Positions 1 through 5,785 of a stretch of DNA of 7,864 nucleotides are shown here, piece by piece; position 1 is the stretch's first letter, and every line of letters starts with the position of its first letter. Location: positions 1 through 7,864 of the forward strand of contig JAOUKG010000098.1 in the NCBI GenBank assembly GCA_029882725.1. The letters are read 5' to 3'. The notes under the pieces were generated by a model that was not told the origin of the DNA, searched no databases, and saw only the letters and a list, made by a program, of their open reading frames with translations. The position numbers and the translations under genes are program-made. The DNA comes from Cyclobacteriaceae bacterium. Its GTDB lineage: Bacteria; Bacteroidota; Bacteroidia; Cytophagales; Cyclobacteriaceae.

Positions 1-282
1 GGAAAGGATAAATCCTTTGATTTATTGAAAAGGGATATCACGGAAGCGGAAAAATGTCTACATACTGCCCTAAAGGACACTGTATCGGCCTGTGAAACAA
101 TAGGTCATATAAGCTATAAACAAAATGTAGATCATTATTGTGAGTTTTTAAGTGAAGAAGGAGATTACAAAAAGGCAATACAATATCAAAGCAACATGCA
201 TAAGGTATTTTCTGACAGGAAAGTATTACCAAGTGTTTTGAATCAAATCTCCCTTAAAAAATCCCAATATGAAGCAAAATAA
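1..282 (+). CDS. C-terminal fragment of unrecognised protein with a TPR-like helical hairpin (5' end outside window)
   Basis: Frame 1 is open from the first base to a TAA at 280-282 and gives 93 residues. A TTG at position 25 could serve as a start, but the frame stays open upstream, so this is more likely the tail of a longer protein. The visible part is charged, Lys/Glu-rich and apparently all-helical. Residues about 42-70 have the small/large residue pattern of a TPR-type helix pair, including FLSEEGDYKKAIQY with Gly-Asp-Tyr at the turn, followed by a second helix ending in HKVF. No signal peptide, catalytic motif or membrane segment is visible in this part. A strong terminator follows about 57 nt downstream, so it is the last gene of its transcription unit. 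A TPR-containing regulator or scaffold is possible, but the family cannot be named from this fragment. Confidence 0.7.
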   Translation, partial: GKDKSFDLLKRDITEAEKCLHTALKDTVSACETIGHISYKQNVDHYCEFLSEEGDYKKAIQYQSNMHKVFSDRKVLPSVLNQISLKKSQYEAK

Positions 283-338
283 ATAAACCATAAAAGCACA
301 TACCCTTTAGATAGGGGCTGTGCAGGAAAGGAATGATT

Positions 339-379
339 AATCCTATTGCATAAGCCTGTTTATGCAATAGGATTTTTTT
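339..379 (+). terminator. Rho-independent terminator
   Basis: A perfect 15-bp inverted repeat (339-353 with 360-374) encloses a 6-nt loop and runs into a T-tract at 373-379. It follows the partial gene ending at 282 and sits in the gap between that gene and the convergent SDR gene. On the minus strand the stem is not followed by a T-run, so it should act mainly on plus-strand transcripts. I saw no equally clear terminator for the SDR gene itself. Confidence 0.9.
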
Positions 380-458
380 ATATAGATAAATTAAAAAAAC
401 TCCTCTGCCAAAACAATAATTCTCTTAAGTACACTTGTCAAACAACCTCACTTCCTCC

Positions 459-2012
459 CTACCAACTAATAGGTCGGTAATCTTTCAAAAACTTTCCACA
501 CCAGTGTTTTCCAGTGTTAATACCGTCGAAAAGAGGGTCCAAAACCCGGGCAGCCCCGTCTACGATATCCAGCGGGGGCTGAAAGTCGTGAACTTCTTGT
601 TTTCTCCTTGCCAATTCAATAGGATCTTCGTCAGTTACCCAACCTGTATCCACGGCATTGGTGTAAATACCGTACTTTGCCAAGTCTGAAGCAGAAGTAT
701 GAGTCATCATATTCAAAGCGGCTTTGGCCATGTTGGTGTGAGGATGCCTGTCTTCTTTATGAAAACTATGAAATTTTCCTTCCATCGCAGAAACATTGAT
801 TATATGCTTTGTGCCTGTATCTTCCTTTTTCATCAGATTTACCAACCTGTTATTTAAAACGAAAGGAGCCACGGCATTAACCAATTGAACTTCCAACATC
901 TCGGTGGTGCTTATCTCACCCAATTTCAGCCTCCAACTATTTGTTTTCCGCAAGTCTACCTGCTGTAAATCGGCGTCAAGTTTCCCTGCCGGAAATACTT
1001 CGTGCCCCTCCAGGGTGTTGTCTATACTGTACGGAATTTGCGACAATTTCGCAGAAGCACTCAACCCAATACCCAACTGTTTTCCATGCCATGAAACGGG
1101 CAAGTTTTTATTTTGTCCCTTTAAAACCTCTGAGCTCAGCAGATCCAATTCTTCCAAACAAGCATGATGATCGGCCAACAGGGATTTCGCCAGAGGAGGC
1201 AACTCCATGTAGTTACGTTCTTCATTAGGCATCAAATGTTGGTAAAAACCGGCGGGACGTCTTACAGTCTGTGCTGCATTATTGATCAGAATATCCAATC
1301 GATCGTATTGTTGTTCTATGAAATTGCAAAAAATCTCTACACTGGGAATATGTCTCAAATCCAATCCGTGAATTTTGAGCCGGTGACCCCAATCTGCAAA
1401 ATCGGCTTCCCGGGAATAACGCAAGGCAGAATCGACCGGAAATCGTGTGGTGGCAACAACAGTAGCACCTGCCCTAAGCATCATCAGGGTAATATGATAT
1501 CCAATTTTCAAACGAGATCCCGTTACCAAGGCTACTTGTCCCCGGAGGTCGGCTGTTTGAAAGCGTTTTGCATAGTTAAAATCGCCACACTCGGTACACA
1601 TGGTATCATAAAAGTGATGGAGTTTGTTATATTCCTTTTTACATACGTAACAATTTCGCGGGGATTCCAATTCTACGGCAGCTTCGGCCTCTTTACCCGT
1701 GAGGGCAATCATAGTTGGGGCTACAAACACCGATGCTTCCCTTGCACTTCTTATACCAGTACCGTTACGGGCATGTTTATCTTTTTCAATAATTTTTCTT
1801 TTAGCTGCTTTCTTGGCGTCCTTTTTTCGTCGGAGAAACTCCTCTCTGCTGGGTCGGGAAAAGAACCCGGCAGCTTTGATCAAAGCCAATCGCTCTTCTT
1901 CGGGAATCTCAAAAATTTGATTGGTGTCGGTATTTAAAGTTTCCAAAATAGCAATACACTTACGAATTTCATCCTGGCTTAACTTTTTCGATTCCTCTTC
2001 CTGCTTTTTCAT
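459..2012 (-). CDS. Atypical short-chain dehydrogenase/reductase with N-terminal zinc-ribbon-like motif
   Basis: This 517-residue protein is about twice the length of a classical SDR (about 250). Residues 1-80 are charged, with a Lys/Arg-rich stretch at about 56-80. A CxxC pair at 121-124 and another at 139-142 form a likely four-cysteine zinc site. The Rossmann fold starts near 158. TGSRLKIGY (164-172) is a variant of the TGxxxGxG nucleotide-binding motif, and NNAAQ (244-248) matches the NNAG motif. About 130 residues are inserted before the NVSAMEG strand carrying the likely catalytic Ser408. The YxxxK position reads T426-N-M-A-K430, so Lys is present but the usual catalytic Tyr is Thr. VDTGWVTDE (454-462) fits the post-catalytic PG segment. 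Binding of NAD(P) is expected from the fold; substrate and activity are unknown. The gene stands alone, convergent with its left neighbour and divergent from its right one. The ATG at 2012 is preceded by AGGAAAAATTA, a modest ribosome-binding site. The protein looks cytoplasmic. Confidence 0.9.
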   Translation of the reverse strand: MKKQEEESKKLSQDEIRKCIAILETLNTDTNQIFEIPEEERLALIKAAGFFSRPSREEFLRRKKDAKKAAKRKIIEKDKHARNGTGIRSAREASVFVAPTMIALTGKEAEAAVELESPRNCYVCKKEYNKLHHFYDTMCTECGDFNYAKRFQTADLRGQVALVTGSRLKIGYHITLMMLRAGATVVATTRFPVDSALRYSREADFADWGHRLKIHGLDLRHIPSVEIFCNFIEQQYDRLDILINNAAQTVRRPAGFYQHLMPNEERNYMELPPLAKSLLADHHACLEELDLLSSEVLKGQNKNLPVSWHGKQLGIGLSASAKLSQIPYSIDNTLEGHEVFPAGKLDADLQQVDLRKTNSWRLKLGEISTTEMLEVQLVNAVAPFVLNNRLVNLMKKEDTGTKHIINVSAMEGKFHSFHKEDRHPHTNMAKAALNMMTHTSASDLAKYGIYTNAVDTGWVTDEDPIELARRKQEVHDFQPPLDIVDGAARVLDPLFDGINTGKHWCGKFLKDYRPISW

Positions 2013-2035
2013 TAATTTTTCCTGATTATAAAGTG

Positions 2036-2066
2036 CAAAAGTATTTATAAGTTTCCGTATTTCAAT
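2036..2066 (-). promoter_or_regulatory. Bacteroidota-type promoter for the SDR gene
   Basis: Read on the minus strand, an ATTG box (2066-2063, one base from the TTTG consensus of the -33 element) is followed after exactly 19 nt by TACTTTTG (2043-2036), a full match to the TAnnTTTG -7 element. The -7 box ends 23 nt before the ATG at 2012, giving a short leader. Spacing, orientation and position all fit. The call rests on pattern only. Confidence 0.55.
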
Positions 2067-2311
2067 AATAAGGATCAGGATAGGGAATTAAAACATGAAG
2101 TGCTCAAAGCAATTTACAGGAATATTTAGTATGTGTGGGGAAACGAAAACCGCAAGGAACGTAAGTGTCACTGGGATTTTCTAAATGGAAACTTGCGAAA
2201 CACAAAAAATGGAATACCCGACTATTTGGATCAAAAAAAGTATTTTCCTGCCCACGTACTGCAATTTCACAATACATTTTCTTACTTTAGTAACAAAAAT
2301 AACACAAAACA
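2067..2311. other. Divergent intergenic region between SDR and lipoprotein genes
   Basis: No convincing gene lies here. Short open frames from 2133 and 2185 have no ribosome-binding site or recognisable protein pattern and run into the lipoprotein gene. The plus-strand promoter for the lipoprotein gene should be in this stretch. The best box is TACTTTAG at 2283-2290, one base off the TAnnTTTG consensus, but no good TTTG box lies at the right distance upstream, so I do not call it as a promoter. Confidence 0.4.
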
Positions 2312-2929
2312 GTGAAAAACAACCTTATTACATTGATCTCCCTTTTTATTTTAACATCCATTTCCTCATGTGATATAGCAAGCCTCCTTGTAAAAAGAGA
2401 AGCACAGAAAAACGCATTGGAAAAACAAGCCGAAGAAAAAAGAAGACCAAGTACCAAAGCCCAACAAGCAGCTGAAAAATTTTACGATAGAGGCATTGAG
2501 CAATATAATAATATGGAATATGACGAAGCCCTTGCTTCTGTTTACGAAGCAGTGCGGCTTGATGATACCAATATGGAGTATCTATTTTTAAAAAGCATCG
2601 TACTTACGGAGCTTGAACAATATGAAAGCGCCTTAATGGACCTCAATTATATTCAAAGTAACATTGGAGAGGATATAAACATTTATTACCAATTGGGAGT
2701 GGTTTTTTACAGAAAGGGAGATATACAAACGAGTCTGGAGTATCTTAAAACCTGTCATTCCATGGATACGACCAACTTTTCTTTACAACAGGAAATAGCG
2801 GTTATCTATTATGAAGAAAACAAACCAGACAGTGCGCGTTTATTTCTTAAAAAAGCTATTGACCTGCACCCCGAACTGATGCAGACAGATACCCTTGCCA
2901 GAATTTTGTTTCCGGGGCCGTTTTTTTAA
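2312..2929 (+). CDS. Small TPR-repeat lipoprotein
   Basis: This 205-residue protein begins with a lipoprotein signal peptide: Lys2, a hydrophobic stretch at 5-17, then a lipobox ISSC with the lipidated Cys20. The GTG at 2312 is the only usable start, because an in-frame stop lies at 2300-2302 and the next Met (residue 68) would lose the signal. A charged helical linker (about 28-50) follows, then about four tetratricopeptide repeats at roughly 53-86, 88-120, 123-156 and 157-188. Clear TPR turns are seen in NNMEYDEALASVYEAV and KGDIQTSLEYL. TPR lipoproteins usually act as scaffolds for envelope complexes. No acidic run follows Cys20, which argues against the Bacteroidota surface-export signal, so a periplasm-facing location is more likely. 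The leader is A-rich without a Shine-Dalgarno sequence. The gene appears monocistronic, divergent from the SDR gene and 401 bp from the next operon. Its partner is unknown. Confidence 0.88.
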   Translation: MKNNLITLISLFILTSISSCDIASLLVKREAQKNALEKQAEEKRRPSTKAQQAAEKFYDRGIEQYNNMEYDEALASVYEAVRLDDTNMEYLFLKSIVLTELEQYESALMDLNYIQSNIGEDINIYYQLGVVFYRKGDIQTSLEYLKTCHSMDTTNFSLQQEIAVIYYEENKPDSARLFLKKAIDLHPELMQTDTLARILFPGPFF

Positions 2930-2948
2930 TAAATAATAGCTAAAACCC

Positions 2949-2996
2949 CCTTACATGGATACAGGACCGGATGGACATCCGGACCAAAGCCAAGCG
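2949..2996 (+). repeat. Direct repeat copy 1 with internal hairpin
   Basis: Bases 2957-2996 are identical over 40 bp to 3115-3154. Extending left to 2949 gives 48 bp with two mismatches. Inside lies an inverted repeat CCGGAT-GGAC-ATCCGG, extended by a GG/CC pair beyond an A-A mismatch (2964-2985). There is no following T-run, so it is not a standard terminator. It starts 20 bp after the lipoprotein stop codon. Confidence 0.95.
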
Positions 2997-3106
2997 TATA
3001 AAATCTCAGTTCTCATTCTCTATCTTAATCTCAATCTAGATTTTCAGAAGAGGGACTTGTACTATTGAAACCCGGTCTGTGGTCAATTATATTTTCTATT
3101 TACACT

Positions 3107-3154
3107 CCTTATAGGGATACAGGACCGGATGGACATCCGGACCAAAGCCAAGCG
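3107..3154 (+). repeat. Direct repeat copy 2 with internal hairpin
   Basis: This is the second copy, starting 158 bp after the first and in the same orientation. The core at 3115-3154 is identical to copy 1, and the hairpin lies at 3122-3143. The flanks to the right of the two copies do not match, so the duplication is confined to this 40-48 bp unit. It may belong to a dispersed intergenic repeat family, which only the genome can show. Confidence 0.95.
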
Positions 3155-3217
3155 GATGAACTTGCAACAAATAACCGGAAATTTCTGTCGTTAATTTTGA
3201 GTATAAAATAAATTTAA

Positions 3218-3244
3218 CCCACTGTCTATTACCCCACCCTCCCC
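3218..3244 (-). other. G-rich minus-strand tract, possible G-quadruplex
   Basis: C-runs at 3218-3220, 3232-3235, 3237-3239 and 3241-3244 give four G-runs of 4, 3, 4 and 3 on the minus strand, with loops of 1, 1 and 11 nt. The three close runs stand out in an AT-rich intergenic stretch and lie immediately before the TGTTAC boxes of the TetR operon. The 11-nt loop weakens the case for a stable quadruplex. Confidence 0.35.
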
Positions 3245-3309
3245 TGTTACAAAATGAACTATATGTTACAAATTTTGTTGTATATATATGTATTCGTAAC
3301 ATAATATAG
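3245..3309 (+). promoter_or_regulatory. Probable promoter/operator region of the TetR-ABC operon
   Basis: TGTTACAAA occurs twice as a direct repeat (3245-3253 and 3264-3272, 19 bp apart). GTAACA at 3296-3301 is the inverse of TGTTAC, and the match extends: CTATATGTTAC at 3259-3269 against GTAACATAATATAG at 3296-3309, with a small insertion. A short palindrome ACAAA-T-TTTGT lies at 3268-3278. Between the boxes are promoter-like elements: TTTG at 3274-3277 without a good TAnnTTTG partner, or TTGTAT (3278-3283) with TAATAT (3302-3307) at 18-nt spacing. TetR proteins commonly bind inverted repeats over their own promoter, so autoregulation is plausible, but the exact operator is inferred. Confidence 0.4.
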
Positions 3310-3330
3310 CACACCTAAAAAACACCCGAA

Positions 3331-3927
3331 TTGAACGATCCCGCCGACAATAAAAACTACTTGCCTATAATGACTTCAGCCAAAAACTTGTTCTGGAAAT
3401 ATGGCCTTCGTAAGGTCTCGGTAGAGGAAATATGCAATGAGGCCGGAGTAAGCCGGATGACGTTCTATCGCATGTTCAAAAATAAAAATGAGGTCGCTGA
3501 ACAGTTGCTTAAACAAATATTCGATGATGCCTCTTCTATTTTTCAGGATATCATGACTCAGCCTATTCCCTTTCCGGAAAAAATTAAAAAAATCATACTG
3601 CTGAAGCATGAACATGCTCAAAACCTAAGTTCTGAATTTATGGCCGAGTTCTATACTTCAAACGAATCTTTGAAGAAGATTTTCGACGAATACAAAACGC
3701 GTATCACTAAGGAGATGAGAAAATATTTCACGCAAGCACAGAAAGACGGGTGGATACGGAAGGATTTGAAAATAGATTTCATCTTTTACATGCTCAGTGT
3801 AATTCAGGAAAAGATTTTTGACCCTGAGTTTACTGCGCTCCATAAAACTCCGCATGACGCCATTATGGAGATGACCAACTTCTTTTTTTACGGGATCCTC
3901 AACTCAAACAACTCAGAAGGTGACTAA
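3331..3927 (+). CDS. TetR/AcrR-family transcriptional regulator
   Basis: This 198-residue protein has the usual TetR length and layout. The N-terminal DNA-binding domain covers about residues 10-56. The helix-turn-helix runs about 31-50, with VEEICNEAGVSRMTFYRMFK followed by the family's typical NKNEV stretch. The all-helical remainder is the expected ligand-binding and dimer domain, which is too variable to reveal the ligand. The start is taken as TTG 3331. The first ATG (3370, residue 14) would cut into helix 1 of the DNA-binding domain, and an in-frame stop at 3316-3318 limits upstream starts. No Shine-Dalgarno is visible. The gene heads the operon and overlaps the beta-barrel gene by 8 nt, so it most likely controls this transport operon, probably as a repressor released by a small molecule. 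The boxes upstream at 3245-3309 are candidate binding sites. Confidence 0.93.
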   Translation: MNDPADNKNYLPIMTSAKNLFWKYGLRKVSVEEICNEAGVSRMTFYRMFKNKNEVAEQLLKQIFDDASSIFQDIMTQPIPFPEKIKKIILLKHEHAQNLSSEFMAEFYTSNESLKKIFDEYKTRITKEMRKYFTQAQKDGWIRKDLKIDFIFYMLSVIQEKIFDPEFTALHKTPHDAIMEMTNFFFYGILNSNNSEGD

Positions 3928-5059
3928 ACTATACCTATTGGTTTTCTCTCTGCTAATTCTTTCACCGAAAGGAAAAGCGCAAAACACCTTCAATTATGAT
4001 GGTCAGCTGCTGGGAGTAGCCAACTGGAGTCCCCAAAACGATGCCCGGGGGTTGTTAAACAGCAGGTACCTTCCGGAACTTAATTATAATTGGAAACTCG
4101 ATTCCACCCAAAACTGGTATTTTGAAGCCTCAGCCAATGCGCACGGTTCTGCTTTCTTTTATAAAAATGATTCTGTTCATATAGAGGGCAAGATAAAATT
4201 CTACAGAATTTGGACCCGCTTCTCAGGAAAACAATATGAAATACGATTGGGCCTTCAAAAAATTGATTTCGGCTCAGCCATGGTACTACGTCCTTTGCAG
4301 TGGTTCAATGAAATTGATCCCCGTGACCCTCTTTCGATTACAAATGGGGTAAATGCAGTTTTGGGTCGCTATTATTTTTTGAATAATGCCAATATTTGGA
4401 TTTGGGCTCTTTATGGAAATCAGGATCCCCGTGGCTTCGATCTTGAAAAATCTTTTAAAAAAGATCCTGAGTTTGGCGGTAGATTTCAATACCCCGTACC
4501 TAAAGGGGAATTGGCTCTCTCCTACCACCATCGCACGGCCGATGCTTCTGACCTTACGGATAACCCTGATTTTACACAAATACCAGAAAATAGAATCGCC
4601 CTGGATGGTAAGTGGGACGTTGGCGTGGGCCTGTGGTTTGAAAGTTCAATAGTCGAAAAAAGTATAAACATCGGTGAATTTACCCATCAAACACTGGTAA
4701 CTCTGGGTATGGACTACACTTTCGGGCTGGGAAGTGGCTTAAATGTTATGGCAGAGCATTTTATTTTCGGATATGATCAAAACCATATCGGTTTCGCATC
4801 CACTTACAACGCCTCTGCCCTGCGTATCAGTTACCCGCTAGGTTTTTTTGATAATTTGAGCATGTTTGGCACCTACAGCTGGGAGTCGCAGGCAGCTTCT
4901 TTCTTTCTGAACTACCAGCACAGCTTCAAGAAATTAACCGGTTTTTTCATGACCTATTACACCCCCAAAACCGCACTGAATATGGGAAACGAAGAAAGTA
5001 AATTTATCAGTTCATTTGCGGGTCCTGGCCTGAGGGTGATGCTTGTTTTTAACCATTAA
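3920..5059 (+). CDS. Outer-membrane beta-barrel protein linked to ABC transporter
   Basis: This 379-residue protein starts with a Sec signal peptide: Lys3, a hydrophobic core at 4-14, and probable cleavage in GKA-QN after residue 20. The GTG at 3920 is chosen because it places this signal at the N-terminus. The mature part has no long hydrophobic helix. It shows alternating hydrophobic/polar stretches rich in Tyr, Phe, Trp and Gly, typical of a porin-like barrel, and ends in a strand LRVMLVFN-His. Residues about 107-143 carry a segment with RLGLQKIDFG, then FNEIDPRDPL and TNGV. It resembles the Gly-Arg-Gln...Trp-Gly...Pro...Phe-Asn motif of DUF1302-like and related barrels, here with Leu-Gln and Phe-Gly. 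The gene overlaps tetR by 8 nt and lies 12 nt before the ABC ATPase, which implies a role with the transporter, as an outer-membrane exit or acceptor. It is not a TolC-type protein. The family name is uncertain. Confidence 0.8.
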   Translation: MTKLYLLVFSLLILSPKGKAQNTFNYDGQLLGVANWSPQNDARGLLNSRYLPELNYNWKLDSTQNWYFEASANAHGSAFFYKNDSVHIEGKIKFYRIWTRFSGKQYEIRLGLQKIDFGSAMVLRPLQWFNEIDPRDPLSITNGVNAVLGRYYFLNNANIWIWALYGNQDPRGFDLEKSFKKDPEFGGRFQYPVPKGELALSYHHRTADASDLTDNPDFTQIPENRIALDGKWDVGVGLWFESSIVEKSINIGEFTHQTLVTLGMDYTFGLGSGLNVMAEHFIFGYDQNHIGFASTYNASALRISYPLGFFDNLSMFGTYSWESQAASFFLNYQHSFKKLTGFFMTYYTPKTALNMGNEESKFISSFAGPGLRVMLVFNH

Positions 5060-5071
5060 ACAAATACAGCT

Positions 5072-5785
5072 ATGAGTGAAGAAAGTATAATTTCCATAAA
5101 AAATGTCACCAAGCGTTTCCCGGTTGGGGATGGTGAGTTTACCGCTTTAAGGGAAATTAACCTCGAATTCACAACAGGTGAATTTTCGGGATTGATTGGC
5201 CCCAGTGGCTCGGGTAAAACCACTCTCCTCAACATCATGGGCACACTCGATTCTCCCACCGAAGGAGAAGCCATTGTCATGGGAAAGAGTGTTTCGAAAT
5301 TGACCCACAGGGAGTCTGCAATGGTGAGGAATATGCACTTGGGGTTTATTTTTCAGGTGTATAATTTACTTCCCATCTATACTGTTTACGAAAATGTTGA
5401 GTTCTCACTGCTACTTCAGAACCGATCGGCAGCCGAAAGAAAACAAATGGTGATGGACGCCCTGGAATGGGTAGGGTTACAGGACATGGCCAATAAAAAA
5501 CCTTCCAAACTTTCGGGTGGTGAAGGCCAACGGGTGGCAATTGCCCGTGCTATGGTAAAACGTCCTGATATAGTTTTGGCCGATGAACCTACAGCCAATC
5601 TTGACGCCAAAAATGCACATGCCATTATTCAAACCATGAAAAAACTGAACAGAGAAATGAACACCACTTTTGTGTTCTCCACCCACGATGAAAAGGTAAT
5701 GGGCTACCTGGATCGTATTATCTCATTGGAAGATGGCAAAGTAATAAAAGATGAGTGGGTAGAAGCTAAATTTTCAATATCATGA
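5072..5785 (+). CDS. ABC transporter ATP-binding protein, LolD/MacB type
   Basis: The 237-residue length is typical of stand-alone LolD/MacB-like ATPases. All nucleotide-binding elements are present: Walker A GPSGSGKT (43-50), Q-loop Gln95 in FIFQVYNLLP, signature LSGGE (147-151), Walker B IVLADEP with Asp171 and Glu172, D-loop NLD (176-178) and the switch His205 in STHD. The FIFQ-YNLLP-TV-ENVE stretch (92-110) is characteristic of the LolD/MacB/FtsE branch that works with FtsX-like permeases. The residue after LSGGE is Gly152 where Gln is common; this should not abolish activity. ATP hydrolysis in the cytoplasm would drive the two permeases encoded next. The ATG at 5072 follows the barrel gene by 12 nt without a clear Shine-Dalgarno, and its stop overlaps the next start (ATGA, 5782-5785). 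Confidence 0.96.
   Translation: MSEESIISIKNVTKRFPVGDGEFTALREINLEFTTGEFSGLIGPSGSGKTTLLNIMGTLDSPTEGEAIVMGKSVSKLTHRESAMVRNMHLGFIFQVYNLLPIYTVYENVEFSLLLQNRSAAERKQMVMDALEWVGLQDMANKKPSKLSGGEGQRVAIARAMVKRPDIVLADEPTANLDAKNAHAIIQTMKKLNREMNTTFVFSTHDEKVMGYLDRIISLEDGKVIKDEWVEAKFSIS

Larger units (their letters stand above)
2930..3330. other. 401-bp non-coding region with repeats and regulatory sequence
   Basis: No credible gene is present; the 72-codon minus-strand frame at 3096-3314 crosses the repeat and C-rich tract and lacks protein character. The stretch contains two copies of a direct repeat, and between them a pyrimidine-rich tract at about 3004-3036 made of degenerate TCTCANT-like units. It also contains a C-rich tract (3218-3244) and TGTTAC/GTAACA boxes directly before the TetR gene. 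A TAATTTTG at 3192-3199 matches the TAnnTTTG element, but no TTTG box lies 17-21 nt upstream. Confidence 0.7.

Noticed and set aside
1164..1937. 257-codon plus-strand open frame inside the SDR gene
   Set aside because: It is antisense to a well-supported SDR with clear motifs. Its translation is Cys/Ser-rich with no domain pattern, so it is a shadow frame.
2133..2315. 60-codon plus-strand open frame before the lipoprotein gene
   Set aside because: It starts at GTG without a ribosome-binding site, has no recognisable protein pattern, and overlaps the start of the lipoprotein gene. It is more likely leader DNA.
2905..2950. Terminator after the lipoprotein gene
   Set aside because: A GGGGCCG stretch is followed by seven T, but these bases are the last codons and no stable stem forms. 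The GGGG/CCCCC pairing around the stop would need a loop of about 30 nt.
2949..3154. CRISPR array
   Set aside because: There are only two repeat copies, the interval is about 110 bp rather than 30-40 bp, and no cas gene is nearby.
2949..3154. Insertion sequence or transposon ends
   Set aside because: The two copies are in direct, not inverted, orientation, with no transposase frame and no evident target-site duplication.
3096..3314. 72-codon minus-strand open frame across repeat copy 2
   Set aside because: It is made from the repeat, the C-rich tract and the operator-like region, and its translation shows no protein-like pattern.
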